Below are positions 1 to 11,471 of a stretch of DNA of 52,274 nucleotides, in pieces. The notes beneath the pieces were generated by a model. It was not told the DNA's origin and searched no databases. It saw only the letters and a program-made list of their open reading frames with translations. Position 1 is the stretch's first letter; each line of letters starts with the position of its first letter. Made by a program: the position numbers and the translations under genes. The DNA is from Pseudomonas parafulva NBRC 16636 = DSM 17004 (GTDB lineage: Bacteria > Pseudomonadota > Gammaproteobacteria > Pseudomonadales > Pseudomonadaceae): NCBI RefSeq assembly GCF_000730645.1, contig NZ_BBIU01000001.1, positions 1-52,274 of the forward strand, given 5' to 3'.

Positions 1-304
1 GCCACTTGCGCGAATGAATATTTGCGCGGTGTCCGCGCCTACACTGAATAAGTTCACAACTCAGCGTTCAAGACGGAAAACTTTTTGTCGTGGCTATACG
101 GACCGGACACAGGGGGACACGTCTACGGGCACATGGTTGACACTGTCAGGCCCCCACCGCCACTCAACGCAACCCGCCGCTGGGCAGGCCAAATGGCCAC
201 CACCCTTCACAAAACCTTCATTAACGGCATAATGCCATCATTGATCAAAGGCCGGCCCCAGCCGCCAGTCAACGCTCGCCCTCCCCAGGCCCAGGTAAAA
301 ACCC
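1..304. other. Intergenic left edge, no gene supported
   Basis: No convincing coding sequence lies here. The open frames present are shadows with no family resemblance. A short perfect palindrome, GGCATAATGCC, sits at 226-236, about 70 bp before the first gene, and could be a regulator site, but nothing else supports that. The word TTGCGCG occurs twice within the first 30 bases. An AGGTAAAAA stretch just before position 305 is a plausible ribosome binding site for the next gene. Confidence 0.5.
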
Positions 305-2416
305 ATGCCGCTAGCCGCAAGCCCCGACGCCATGTACCGGCTGCTGATCCAGAGCGTGGTCGACTACGCCATCTACATGCTCACACCCGAGGGCCTGGTC
401 GCCAATTGGAACCCCGGCGCGCAGCGCGCCAAAGGGTATAGCGCCGATGAGATCGTCGGCCAGCATTACTCAGTGTTCTACACCGAAGCCGAACGCCGTG
501 CCGGCGCACCCGCGCATAACCTGGCCCAGGCCCGCAGCACCGGGCGTTTTGAAGAAACCGGGCTGCGCCTGCGCAAGGACGGCAGCGCCTTCCGGGCGCA
601 TGTGGTCATCGACGCGGTGTACGACGATGAAGGCAACCTCGTCGGGTTTGCCAAGGTCACCCGCGACATTACCGAGCGCTACCAGCAAGAGCAGGCGTTG
701 CTGCAGGCCAAGGAGCTGGCCGAGCAATACAGCCAGGAGATGGCCAGGCTCTCGCAGTTTCTTGACTCGGTCATCGCCAATATCCCCGCCAGTGTCATGG
801 TGCTGGGGCTGGAGAGCCAGCGTATTCTGCTGGCCAACCAGCAGGCCCGGCGCCTATTCGCCGTGCCGCAACAGCCCATGGTCGGGCAGTTGCCAGCAGA
901 CTGCCTGGCACCTGGCGCTGGGGCCTACGTGCAGCAACAGCTGGCGCGTGGTGCCCGCAGCACCAAAGGGCATTCGGCTGAAACCCGGGTTGATACCGCC
1001 TGTGGCCCACGCATGTTGCGCAGCCGTACGCTGCTTAGCCAGAACCGGGAAGGGCAGGCCGACTACGTGCTGTTCGTGGCCGAAGACGCCACCGAGCAGT
1101 TGGCAGCCCATGCCCAGATTCACCACATGGCTCATCATGATGCGCTGACCGGGCTGCCCAACCGCACCCTGTTCAGCCAACGGCTGGGCCAGGCACTGCT
1201 GCGCGGTGGCGAGGCAGGTAAGCTGACGGCTGCCCTGTGCCTGGATCTGGACCACTTCAAGAACATCAACGACTCGCTGGGCCATGCCTTTGGCGACAAA
1301 CTGCTGCGGGTCTTGAGCAAGCGCCTGCGCCGAGAGTTGCGCGAGCGCGACACCCTCGCGCGCCTGGGGGGTGATGAGTTTGCCATCGTGCTCACCGGCC
1401 TGGATAGCCGTGAGGCGGCTCACAATACTGCCCAGCGACTGATCAATGCGATCACGCCGCCGTTTCAGATCGAAGGGCACCAGTTCAGCGTGGGGGTGAG
1501 CATCGGCGTTGCCATCGCGCCGGATGATCACCAGCACGCTGACCAGTTGCTCGGCTACGCCGACATGGCGCTGTACGAGGCCAAGCGCAACGGGCGTAAC
1601 CGCTATGAGTGTTTCGCCGTGCAGTTGGATGTTGCGGCGCGCCAGCGCCGCCTGGTGGAAACCGACCTGCGCACGGCCTTGCACCTGGGCCAGTTGCAGC
1701 TGCACTACCAACCCGTGGTGGATCAGCTGACCAGCAGCGTGACAGGCTACGAGGCATTGCTGCGCTGGCTGCACCCAACGCGCGGTATGGTGATGCCAAT
1801 GGACTTCATACCCATTGCCGAAGAAACCGGGCTGATCCATGAGCTGGGCACACGGGCGCTGAACCTGGCCTGCCAGGAGGCAGTGCGCTGGGACAGCGAG
1901 CAGACGGTATCGGTGAACCTGTCGCCCGTGCAGTTCAAGAACGCCAACCTGGTGAACACTGTGGCACTGGCGCTGGCGGACTCAGGCCTGCCCGCGCAGC
2001 GCCTGGAGCTGGAGATCACCGAGTCGGTGCTGCTGGGCAACAGCGACGAGAACGTGCGTGTGCTGCGGGCGCTGAAAGACCTGGGCGTGTCCATTTCGCT
2101 AGACGACTTCGGCACGGGGTACTCGTCGCTGGGTTACCTGCGATCGTTCCCGTTTGATCGGATCAAGATCGACAAGTCGTTCGTGCATGACATGTGCGAC
2201 AGCCCCGAGGCCATGTCGATCATCCGCGCCATCACTGGCCTGTCCAACAGCCTGATGATCAAGACCACAGCCGAAGGCGTCGAGTCGGAAGAGCAGCGCA
2301 AGCGGCTGGCGGCCGAGGGCTGTTCGCACTTGCAGGGCTACCTGTATGGCCGGCCCGTGCCTGCCAGCGAGCGTTTGAAGCACATTGACGTGGCGGGCTC
2401 GCCACAACCCGCCTGA
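305..2416 (+). CDS. PAS-PAS-GGDEF-EAL cyclic-di-GMP protein
   Basis: A soluble 703-residue protein that probably makes or breaks down cyclic-di-GMP. In order it has an N-terminal PAS domain (about residues 10-125, with the ITERYQQEQ exit linker), a short coiled linker, a second PAS (about 150-265), a GGDEF domain (about 275-435) and an EAL domain (about 450-695). The synthase motif is intact (RLGGDEF, near residue 355) and is preceded by a product-inhibition I-site, RERD. The phosphodiesterase motif is also intact (EAL near 482, and DDFGTGYSSLGYL). Both activities are therefore possible and the net output cannot be read from sequence. There is no signal peptide or membrane helix. The start has an AGGTAAAAA site upstream. 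It stands alone, convergent with the aldo/keto reductase gene. Confidence 0.93.
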   Translation: MPLAASPDAMYRLLIQSVVDYAIYMLTPEGLVANWNPGAQRAKGYSADEIVGQHYSVFYTEAERRAGAPAHNLAQARSTGRFEETGLRLRKDGSAFRAHVVIDAVYDDEGNLVGFAKVTRDITERYQQEQALLQAKELAEQYSQEMARLSQFLDSVIANIPASVMVLGLESQRILLANQQARRLFAVPQQPMVGQLPADCLAPGAGAYVQQQLARGARSTKGHSAETRVDTACGPRMLRSRTLLSQNREGQADYVLFVAEDATEQLAAHAQIHHMAHHDALTGLPNRTLFSQRLGQALLRGGEAGKLTAALCLDLDHFKNINDSLGHAFGDKLLRVLSKRLRRELRERDTLARLGGDEFAIVLTGLDSREAAHNTAQRLINAITPPFQIEGHQFSVGVSIGVAIAPDDHQHADQLLGYADMALYEAKRNGRNRYECFAVQLDVAARQRRLVETDLRTALHLGQLQLHYQPVVDQLTSSVTGYEALLRWLHPTRGMVMPMDFIPIAEETGLIHELGTRALNLACQEAVRWDSEQTVSVNLSPVQFKNANLVNTVALALADSGLPAQRLELEITESVLLGNSDENVRVLRALKDLGVSISLDDFGTGYSSLGYLRSFPFDRIKIDKSFVHDMCDSPEAMSIIRAITGLSNSLMIKTTAEGVESEEQRKRLAAEGCSHLQGYLYGRPVPASERLKHIDVAGSPQPA

Positions 2417-2430
2417 GCGCCAGTGTGTGG

Positions 2431-3255
2431 TTAGCTGTTCCAGTCCGGCGCGAACGCTGGGCTGACCACGCGCTGGTCCTCGGGCAGTGCGGCGATTGCC
2501 GCCCGGTCTTCGTCATCGAGCTGCACCTGCAGTGAGCCCAGGTTGGCCAGCTGGTTTTCGCGGCTGCTGGCCTTGGGAATCACCGCCACCCCGTCCTGGT
2601 CCAGCAGCCACTTCAGCGCCACTTGGCTGGGCAGCACCCCGTGCTTGCGGGCGATAGCCTGGATGGCCGGTTGTGCTGCCGCCTGGCCGCGGGCCAGCGG
2701 GGTGTAGGCGGTGAGCAGCAAATCGTTGCTGCGGGCGTAGTCCAGCAGCGCCTGCTGGCCGAGCAAAACGTGGTATTCCACCTGGATGGCCGACAGCGGC
2801 GCACCCAACGTCTCGATCACCTGGCGTAGCAGGCCCAGAGGGAAATTGGCCACCCCGATGTGGCGCGCCTTGCCCTCTTCGCGCAGCGCCACCAGGGTTT
2901 CGATGCTGCGCGCCAGGTCCCAGTCCTTGCCGGGCCAGTGGATGTGGAACAGGTCCACGTGCTCGGTGCCCAGCGCCCGCAAGCTGGCTTCGAGCGACTG
3001 GCGCATCGCCTTGGGCGACAGGCTGTCCCACCACACCTTGGTGGTCAGGTGGATCTGCTCGCGCGGCACGTGGCTGGCGCGCAGTGCCGCACCCACATCT
3101 GCCTCGTTTTCGTAGGCGGTCGCGGTATCGATGTGCCGGTAGCCCAACTCCAGCGCTTGAACAACCGCCTGGGTGCAGGCGGTGCCTGTCATCGGCCAGG
3201 TTCCCAGGCCGACTGCCGGCAGGGCCAGCCCGTTGTGGGTGGTGAGCGTGTGCAT
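2431..3255 (-). CDS. Aldo/keto reductase, DkgB-like
   Basis: A 274-residue NADPH-dependent aldo/keto reductase of the 2,5-diketo-D-gluconate reductase B / methylglyoxal reductase type, with the usual family length. It begins with the strand typical of the family (LPAVGLGTWPM) and carries the catalytic tetrad: Asp in RHIDTA, Tyr in TAYENE, Lys in TTKVWW and His in HIHWPG. The C-terminal IPKASS segment binds the coenzyme phosphate. The start at 3255 was chosen because AAGGA lies about 9 bases upstream and the protein then begins at the family N terminus (MHTLTTHNG); the open frame extends further upstream without homology. The substrate is unknown, and the role is probably carbonyl detoxification. 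Confidence 0.9.
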   Translation of the reverse strand: MHTLTTHNGLALPAVGLGTWPMTGTACTQAVVQALELGYRHIDTATAYENEADVGAALRASHVPREQIHLTTKVWWDSLSPKAMRQSLEASLRALGTEHVDLFHIHWPGKDWDLARSIETLVALREEGKARHIGVANFPLGLLRQVIETLGAPLSAIQVEYHVLLGQQALLDYARSNDLLLTAYTPLARGQAAAQPAIQAIARKHGVLPSQVALKWLLDQDGVAVIPKASSRENQLANLGSLQVQLDDEDRAAIAALPEDQRVVSPAFAPDWNS

Positions 3256-3501
3256 TGAAGAATCCTTGTATGAACACTGGGTGCCTGCCCGATGGTGAGT
3301 GATAGGCAGGCCACGGGCCACGCCGGCAGGCGGCAAAGTGGTCGATTAACGCACACAAATTGACCTGAGCCGGCCCAGGCGGCGATTGAACTTCCTTCTC
3401 GTCGCGCATCTCTTCTAGAATCCCAGTGCTGCCCCCGCACGGCATTGCCCGCGCGGTATTCAAACGGCGCCGCCTGGTCTGGCGCCCCCATCGAGAGAGC
3501 C

Positions 3502-4380
3502 ATGAGTTCCAGCACCCCGCTGTCCGGCGTCAACCAACCCCTGCGCGGCATCGCGCTGGTGGTCGGGGCCACGTTCCTGTTTGCCAGTCACGACGCACTG
3601 TCCAAGTTTCTCGGCGGCCTTTATCCGATCGTCATGGTGGTGTGGGCGCGCTATGTGGTGCACACCCTGTTGATGGCCGGCATCTTCCTGCCCAAGTCGG
3701 GCCTCAATGTGCTGCGTACGCGCCGCCCGGTGCTGCAGACCCTGCGCGCCCTCAGCCTGCTCAGTACCAGCCTGCTGTTCACCACTGGCTTGCAGTACCT
3801 GCCATTGGCTGAGGCCACGGCGGTCAACTTCCTCGCCCCGGTGCTGGTCACCGCATTGTCGGCACCCCTGCTCAAGGAGCGGGTAACGGTAGGGCAGTGG
3901 GTGGCCGTGGTGTTGGGCTTCATCGGCGTACTGGTGGTGGTGCATCCGGGCGGGGCCATGTTTACCCCGGCCATCTTGTTCCCGTTCGGTTCAGCGTTGG
4001 GCTTTTGCTTCTACCAGTTGCTCACGCGCATTCTGGCGGCGCACGACAGCCCCACCACCAGCAACTTCTACGCGGGGCTGTGCAATACACTGGCAATGAG
4101 TGCCCTGGTGCCGTTCTTCTGGGAAACACCGCGTTGGGACCATGCGCTGCTGATGCTGGCCCTGGGCGGTTTCGGGATGACCGCCCACTTGCTGCTGACC
4201 CAGGCGTTCCGGTTCGCAGCGCCGGCGCTGCTGGCGCCCTTCAGCTACTGCCAGATCGTGTTCGCCGGCCTGCTTGGGGTGCTGTTCTACAGCCAGGTAC
4301 CCGACACCCTTAGCCTGGTGGGCATCCTGGTCATCTGTATCAGCGGCCTGGGGGCGGCCTGGATGCAGCGGGGCAAGTAG
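3502..4380 (+). CDS. EamA (DMT) family inner-membrane transporter
   Basis: A 292-residue membrane protein with about ten hydrophobic helices arranged as two EamA repeats, as in the drug/metabolite transporter superfamily. The first repeat starts at LRGIALVVGATFLFASHDAL and the second near FTPAILFPFGSALGF. The conserved end of the first repeat is visible (EATAVNFLAPVLVTALSAPLL). It is likely to be an exporter of small metabolites; the substrate is unknown. The start at 3502 follows a GAGAG site and removes a non-hydrophobic extension. It is divergent from the aldo/keto reductase gene with about 245 bp between them and lies 110 bp before katG on the same strand. Confidence 0.88.
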   Translation: MSSSTPLSGVNQPLRGIALVVGATFLFASHDALSKFLGGLYPIVMVVWARYVVHTLLMAGIFLPKSGLNVLRTRRPVLQTLRALSLLSTSLLFTTGLQYLPLAEATAVNFLAPVLVTALSAPLLKERVTVGQWVAVVLGFIGVLVVVHPGGAMFTPAILFPFGSALGFCFYQLLTRILAAHDSPTTSNFYAGLCNTLAMSALVPFFWETPRWDHALLMLALGGFGMTAHLLLTQAFRFAAPALLAPFSYCQIVFAGLLGVLFYSQVPDTLSLVGILVICISGLGAAWMQRGK

Positions 4381-4406
4381 TCGAGAGCGTCAGGCTATCG
4401 CCCCGC

Positions 4407-4421
4407 AATAGCCATTCTATT
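4407..4421 (+). promoter_or_regulatory. ATAG/CTAT dyad upstream of katG, possible OxyR site
   Basis: AATAG-CCATT-CTATT is a perfect 5-bp inverted repeat 70 bp before the katG start, with a further CTAT just upstream at 4395-4398. OxyR binds repeated ATAG/CTAT elements and controls katG in many Pseudomonas. The spacer here is 5 rather than the usual 7 bases, so the match is only suggestive. Confidence 0.3.
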
Positions 4422-4478
4422 AGACCTCTGCACGGCCTCGGCTAGGCTTTCGGGTGGGAATCTGGACAACCGACCTGA

Positions 4479-6749
<2,271 letters not shown>

Positions 6750-6755
6750 CTGAGA

Positions 6756-6782
6756 TGTTGGGGCCGCAAAGCGGCCCCAACA
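6756..6782. terminator. Bidirectional rho-independent terminator
   Basis: A perfect 12-bp stem (TGTTGGGGCCGC pairing with GCGGCCCCAACA) with an AAA loop fills the 36-bp gap between the convergent katG and siderophore receptor genes. It probably serves both, although there is no long U tract on either side. Confidence 0.75.
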
Positions 6783-6785
6783 GCA

Positions 6786-8978
6786 TCAGAAGCTGTATTT
6801 CCCCGTCAGCATCAGGTTGCGTGGTGCGCCGTACACATCCCCGCCGTAATACACCGAACTGGAAATCGCCGAGTAATACGTGCGGTCGAAAATATTGTTG
6901 GCATTGAGCTGCAGGTCCAGGTGCTCGTTGACCTGATACCCCGCCATCAGGTCGGTGGTGGCATAACTGCCTTGTTGAAGGCGATAGTTGGTGCCGCTCG
7001 CAGTCGGGATATCGTTGTACATGCGGCTCTGCCAATACACGTTGCCACCTACCCGCAGTTTCTCCAACGGCCCCTGGAACCTGTAGGTGGTCGAGACCTT
7101 GAACAGGTGTTCGGGCATGTCGGTGTCAAAGCGCTGGTTTTCGTTCTGCGGGTTGAGTTTGTCCTTCAGGTAATGCGTGCGGGCATAGGTATAACCGGCT
7201 CCCACCTGCCAGTTGGGTAGCAGTGCGCCCTGCAGTTCGAAGTCGATACCCTGGCTGCGGATTTCACCGGATGCCACATAGCAGTTGTTCGGGTCCGCGC
7301 AGGCTGCCAGGCCCGCCCCTGTAACCTGAACGCCGCGGTTCTCCTGGTCTACCTGGAACACTGCCACGCTGGCGTTCAAGGCGCCATCGAAGTACTCGCC
7401 CTTTAGCCCGATTTCATAGTTCTTGCCCACTACCGGCTTGACGATGCTGCCAGCGGAGTCTTTGTAGCTTTGCGGGTTGAAGATATCGCTGTAGCTGACG
7501 TAGACCGAATGGTGGTCGTCCAGTTCGTAGATCAGGCCGCCGTAGCGAGTCACGTTACGGGTGACCTTGTAGTCAGCTGCCGAACCGTCCTTGCTGTCGT
7601 AGTCGTACCAGTCCAGCCGGCCGCCCAGGATCAGTTTCAGCGGGTCGGCAAGGCTCAGGCGAGTGGTCAGGTAGACGCCATCCTGGGTAGTCACAGCACG
7701 GCTCTTACCCGAACGCACGAAGTTGGGCTTGCCTGCGTCCAGCGGCCAGTTTGTGTCATAAGGGGTGTAGTTGGTTTGTCTGAAGTCGGCGACCCGCCTG
7801 CTGGCGCCCACCACCAGTTCGTGACTGCGGCCGAACGCCTCGAACGGGCCGCTGACGAATGCGTCCACACCGGCTTGCTTCTGGTCATGCCTGGACTGAT
7901 AGACCGTTCGCGCCAGGCTCAGGTCCTCAGCCCAGCGCGACAGGTATGACCCGGAAAAGGTGGCCTGCTGGTCGCTGTAGTTGGCGTTGACCTGCAACTG
8001 CCAGTCATTGGCCAGGCGCTGGCGCAATTCGGCAAACACGGTGTCGATGTTCTGGTCCTTGTTTTCCCAGGACGTGCCAGGGTTGAAGGAGCGTGGCAGG
8101 TTCAGGTGATGGCCATCCAGGCCAACCATGGAGGAACCCCAGAAATAGTTGGTCTTGTCCTTCTGGTGCGAGAAGCCGAGGGTAAGGGTGGTGTCGTCGC
8201 TCAGGTCGGCCTCGGTCACGGCATAGAACAGGCCGTGGTCCTCGTCGACATCGTCCACGAAGCTGCCATTGCCACGGTACGAGGCCACCACCCTGCCACG
8301 CAGCGTGCCACTGTCGTTCAGCGGGCTGGAGGCATCCAGTTCGCCGCGATAGTCGTCCCAGCTGCCGGCGGCGCCGGTGAGGGTGAGTTTCTGTTCTGCC
8401 AGGGGGCGTTTGCGCACCAGGTTGATGGCCGCAGAGGGGTTGCCGGCCCCGGTCACCAGGCCGGTGGCGCCGCGCACGATCTCCACGCGGTCGAACATCG
8501 CCAGGTTGGGCTGCGAACCGACGACCCAGCCGCTGTAACCGCTGGGGATGCCGTCATACATCAGGTTGTCGATGTCGAAGCCGCGGGCCGAGTAGGTCTG
8601 CCTACCGGGGCCGCTGGAGGAGTCGAGGAACAGGCCCGGCGTGTTTTTCACCACATCGTTGATGCTGGTCATGCCCTGGTCATCCATGCGCTGACGGGTG
8701 ATGACGGTGGTGGCCTGCGGTGTTTCACGCAGGGTCATTGGCAGCTTGGTCGCAGTGGCCATGGCGCCAGTGGTGTAAGACTCCGAGCCTTCTGTAACGC
8801 TGCCCAACTGGGTGTTCACGATCTCGGTCGCGCCAAGTTCCAGGGTACCGGGGGTATTGGTTGGCGCTGTCTTGCCGCCGTCGGCAGCCTGCGCAGGTGC
8901 CAGGGTAGCCAGGCAGATGGCTGCGGCCAGCAGACTGCGGGCGTGGCCAAAACTACGTGATGAGGCCGGGTGCGTCAT
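6786..8978 (-). CDS. TonB-dependent siderophore receptor
   Basis: A 730-residue outer-membrane receptor for ferric siderophores. A signal peptide ends at AAQA near residue 31 (APAQA-AD). The plug domain begins around KLPMTLRETPQATTVITRQRM, includes the conserved RGFDIDNLMYDGIP and ends at NLVRKRP. The rest forms the 22-strand barrel and ends in the terminal aromatic residue expected for outer-membrane insertion (GKYSF). The sequence type is close to the FhuE/FpvB group. The segment between signal peptide and plug is only about 50 residues, too short for the STN signalling domain of transducing receptors, and no FecI/FecR pair lies nearby, so it probably does not signal. A Fur-box-like sequence lies 29 bp upstream. 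The ligand is not predictable. Confidence 0.93.
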   Translation of the reverse strand: MTHPASSRSFGHARSLLAAAICLATLAPAQAADGGKTAPTNTPGTLELGATEIVNTQLGSVTEGSESYTTGAMATATKLPMTLRETPQATTVITRQRMDDQGMTSINDVVKNTPGLFLDSSSGPGRQTYSARGFDIDNLMYDGIPSGYSGWVVGSQPNLAMFDRVEIVRGATGLVTGAGNPSAAINLVRKRPLAEQKLTLTGAAGSWDDYRGELDASSPLNDSGTLRGRVVASYRGNGSFVDDVDEDHGLFYAVTEADLSDDTTLTLGFSHQKDKTNYFWGSSMVGLDGHHLNLPRSFNPGTSWENKDQNIDTVFAELRQRLANDWQLQVNANYSDQQATFSGSYLSRWAEDLSLARTVYQSRHDQKQAGVDAFVSGPFEAFGRSHELVVGASRRVADFRQTNYTPYDTNWPLDAGKPNFVRSGKSRAVTTQDGVYLTTRLSLADPLKLILGGRLDWYDYDSKDGSAADYKVTRNVTRYGGLIYELDDHHSVYVSYSDIFNPQSYKDSAGSIVKPVVGKNYEIGLKGEYFDGALNASVAVFQVDQENRGVQVTGAGLAACADPNNCYVASGEIRSQGIDFELQGALLPNWQVGAGYTYARTHYLKDKLNPQNENQRFDTDMPEHLFKVSTTYRFQGPLEKLRVGGNVYWQSRMYNDIPTASGTNYRLQQGSYATTDLMAGYQVNEHLDLQLNANNIFDRTYYSAISSSVYYGGDVYGAPRNLMLTGKYSF

Positions 8979-9006
8979 GGAGGTTGTTCCAAATGAAAAA
9001 TAAGGG

Positions 9007-9025
9007 GCGAATGAGAATGTTTACC
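9007..9025 (-). promoter_or_regulatory. Putative Fur box for the siderophore receptor
   Basis: GCGAATGAGAATGTTTACC (read on the + strand) matches 13 of 19 positions of the classic Fur box GATAATGATAATCATTATC, including the central AATGA-AAT core. It lies 29-47 bp upstream of the receptor start, where a repressor would block the promoter. Iron repression is expected for this class of gene. Confidence 0.55.
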
Positions 9026-9216
9026 ACTTGATATGTCAAGTGCCTTGTATCGAAACGGCCTGTCTTTTTCGCAAAGCTGTGCTGACACGTCGGGGGAGGG
9101 GGGTACTGCCAACTTCGGGTCGGGTGAATACAAGCGTGCACCACACCTTTTTGCTGCAATGGCTTACAGGGCGGCCGGCCTGAACAGCGTGCTCACCATT
9201 ACAAGGAAGCCAGAAC

Positions 9217-10434
9217 ATGCAACTGCCCAGCACCCTTCGAATCCGCAATGGCAGCAAAACCGAACCCACGTTCAGTGCGCAGGAATATGCGCGCCGGCAC
9301 GCCAGCCTGCGGGCGCTGATGGCCGCGCAGCACATCGACGCCGCGGTATTCACCTCGTATCACAACGTCAATTACTACAGCGATTTTCTGTACTGCTCGT
9401 TCGGTCGGCCCTATGCGCTGGTGGTGACCCATGATCAGGTGATCAGCATCAGTGCCAACATCGACGGTGGGCAACCCTGGCGCCGCACCGTGGGCACCGA
9501 CAACATCGTGTACACCGACTGGCAGCGGGACAACTTTTTCGTTGCCGTGCGCCAGGCGCTACCACGTGCCAGCCGCATAGGCGTTGAGGACGACCACCTC
9601 AACCGGGTCAATCACGCCAAGCTGGCCGCGTGCTACCCCGATGCCGAGTTGCTGGATATCAGCGCAGGCTGCATGCGCCTGCGGCTGGTCAAGTCAGCCG
9701 AAGAGCAGGCGCTGATCCGCCAGGGCGCGCAGGTGGCCAACGTCGGCGCGGCCGCTGCGCTGGAGGCGTTGGCCGAGCAGGTGCCGGAATACGGGGTGGC
9801 GCAGCATGCCACCCAGGCCATGGTGCGGGAGATTGCCCGGCGTTTTCCGCACGCCGAACTGATGGACACCTGGACGCTGTTCCAGTCCGGGCCCAACACC
9901 GATGGGGCGCACAACCCGGTGACCAGCCGCCGGGTCGGCAAAGGCGAGATCCTCAGCCTGAACTGCTTCCCGATGATCAGCGGCTACTACACAGCGCTTG
10001 AGCGTACGGTGTTTCTCGACCACTGCCCGGATGAATACCTGCGGCTCTGGCAAGCGAACGTGGAGGTGCACGAAGCGGGGCAGCGGCTGGTTCGCCCGGG
10101 TGTGCGCTGCTGCGATATTGCCCACGAGCTGAACGAGATTTTCTTGCGTCACGGCCTGCTGCAGTACCGCACGTTCGGCTATGGCCACTCCTTTGGCGTG
10201 CTGTGCCATTACTACGGGCGCGAGGCCGGGCTTGAGTTTCGAGAAGACATCGAAACAGTACTGGAGCCGGGCATGGTGGTGTCGATCGAACCGATGATCA
10301 TGCTGCCCCAGGGCCAGCCGGGGGCCGGTGGCTACCGCGAACATGACATCCTCATCGTCACCGAGGACGGGGCGCAGAACATTACCGGCTTCCCCTATGG
10401 CCCCGAGCACAACATCATTCGCACGCGGGGGTGA
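9217..10434 (+). CDS. Creatinase (creatine amidinohydrolase)
   Basis: A 405-residue cytoplasmic enzyme that hydrolyses creatine to sarcosine and urea (EC 3.5.3.3). It closely follows the P. putida creatinase sequence as I remember it: the N terminus LPSTLRIRNG, the block YYSDFLYCSFGRPYALVV, and the active-site His232 in NTDGAHNPVT at exactly the published position. The pita-bread aminopeptidase-P fold is present without the metal ligand set, as expected for creatinase. The start follows AAGGAAG. Its 3' end overlaps the convergent GATase1-AraC regulator gene by 20 bp. That regulator is the probable creatine sensor, by analogy with the system described in P. putida KT2440. No creatine or creatinine transporter gene is adjacent. 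Confidence 0.95.
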   Translation: MQLPSTLRIRNGSKTEPTFSAQEYARRHASLRALMAAQHIDAAVFTSYHNVNYYSDFLYCSFGRPYALVVTHDQVISISANIDGGQPWRRTVGTDNIVYTDWQRDNFFVAVRQALPRASRIGVEDDHLNRVNHAKLAACYPDAELLDISAGCMRLRLVKSAEEQALIRQGAQVANVGAAAALEALAEQVPEYGVAQHATQAMVREIARRFPHAELMDTWTLFQSGPNTDGAHNPVTSRRVGKGEILSLNCFPMISGYYTALERTVFLDHCPDEYLRLWQANVEVHEAGQRLVRPGVRCCDIAHELNEIFLRHGLLQYRTFGYGHSFGVLCHYYGREAGLEFREDIETVLEPGMVVSIEPMIMLPQGQPGAGGYREHDILIVTEDGAQNITGFPYGPEHNIIRTRG

Positions 10435-11419
10435 GGCGGGCCCGGCGGCGTTGCGCGGAGGGTGATTCGCCGAACAGGCGGCTGAAGCTCTTGGAAAAGT
10501 GCGCCGGCGAGCTGAACCCGCAAGCCAGCGCCACCTCGCCCACCGGGGCATCGCCGTTCAGCAGCAGGTGACGCCCCCGGGCCAGGCGCAGTTGCAGGTA
10601 ATACTGGCTGGGCGTGCGTTGCAGGTGCTTGTTGAACAGGCGCTCCAGCTGGCGCACGGTTACCTGGCTGAGGCTGGCCAGTTCTTCCACTGCCAGGGGC
10701 TCCTCAAGGTTGGCTTCCATGAGCGCCACCACCTGGCTGAGCCTGGGTTGTGCGCTACCCAGCAGGGTGCGCAGGGACACCCGCTGGGGCTCGCGCTCGC
10801 CGCGTACCCGGTCGCACAGCATCAGCTCGGCGGCTTTGGCCGCCATGTCGACGCCCTGGGGTTCGCGGGCCAGCAGTTGCAACATCATGTCGATCGCCGC
10901 CACCCCGCCAGAGCAGGTGTAGCGGTCGCGGTCCAGTTCGAACAACTGCTGGGAGATGATGATGGCGGGGAAGTGCGCTTGCAGCGTCGGCAGGTCTTCC
11001 CAGTGGATGGTGCAACGGTAGCCATCCAGCAACCCTGCCTTGGCCAGCAGGTAGCTGCCGGTGCAGATGCCGCCCAATGGCACACGCTGCCGGGCCAGTT
11101 GCTGCAGCCAGCGTACCAGTGGCCGGGTAGCACGGCCGCGTTCGATGGGGTTGGGGCCAACCACCAGTACGGCATCGAGTGCGGGTGCACGGGCAATGCT
11201 GCAGTCCGGGAGCACGCGCATGCCGTTGCTGGCAACCACCGGGGCGTCGTCTGCCGCAAGCAGTACGCTGCGGAACACCGGCTGGTGGGCCGCCAGGTTG
11301 GCCATGCGCAAGGTTTCCACCGCCGACGCCAGGCCGATCGTGGTGAAGTTGGGTACGATCAGAAAACCAAATGTCTTCAACGTGCCGGGCTGCGGTTTTT
11401 CCGACGCGGGGTGGACCAT
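10415..11419 (-). CDS. GATase1-AraC regulator, probably of creatinase
   Basis: A 334-residue transcription regulator of the GlxA/CdhR/GbdR/SouR type. An N-terminal DJ-1/PfpI-like class I glutamine amidotransferase domain (about residues 15-190, LGGICTGSYLLAKAGLLDG elbow with a Cys) acts as ligand sensor, and a C-terminal AraC domain has two helix-turn-helix motifs (VEELASLSQVTVRQLERLF and VGEVALACGFSSPAHFSKSF). Family members sense choline-derived and related metabolites such as carnitine, glycine betaine and sarcosine. Its position beside creatinase suggests it responds to creatine; a creatine-responsive member of this family has been reported in P. putida. The start at 11419 gives the normal N terminus. 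It is divergent from pssA with 52 bp between starts. Confidence 0.88.
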   Translation of the reverse strand: MVHPASEKPQPGTLKTFGFLIVPNFTTIGLASAVETLRMANLAAHQPVFRSVLLAADDAPVVASNGMRVLPDCSIARAPALDAVLVVGPNPIERGRATRPLVRWLQQLARQRVPLGGICTGSYLLAKAGLLDGYRCTIHWEDLPTLQAHFPAIIISQQLFELDRDRYTCSGGVAAIDMMLQLLAREPQGVDMAAKAAELMLCDRVRGEREPQRVSLRTLLGSAQPRLSQVVALMEANLEEPLAVEELASLSQVTVRQLERLFNKHLQRTPSQYYLQLRLARGRHLLLNGDAPVGEVALACGFSSPAHFSKSFSRLFGESPSAQRRRARLTPACE

Positions 11420-11471
11420 TGCGCGATTCCTGTGCAAGCTGGGGCACAGTTTGCCGCGAAGGTGACCACAA

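Noticed and set aside
6..29. Repeated TTGCGCG word at the left edge
   Set aside because: Too short and too common in high-GC DNA to support a repeat or integration site.
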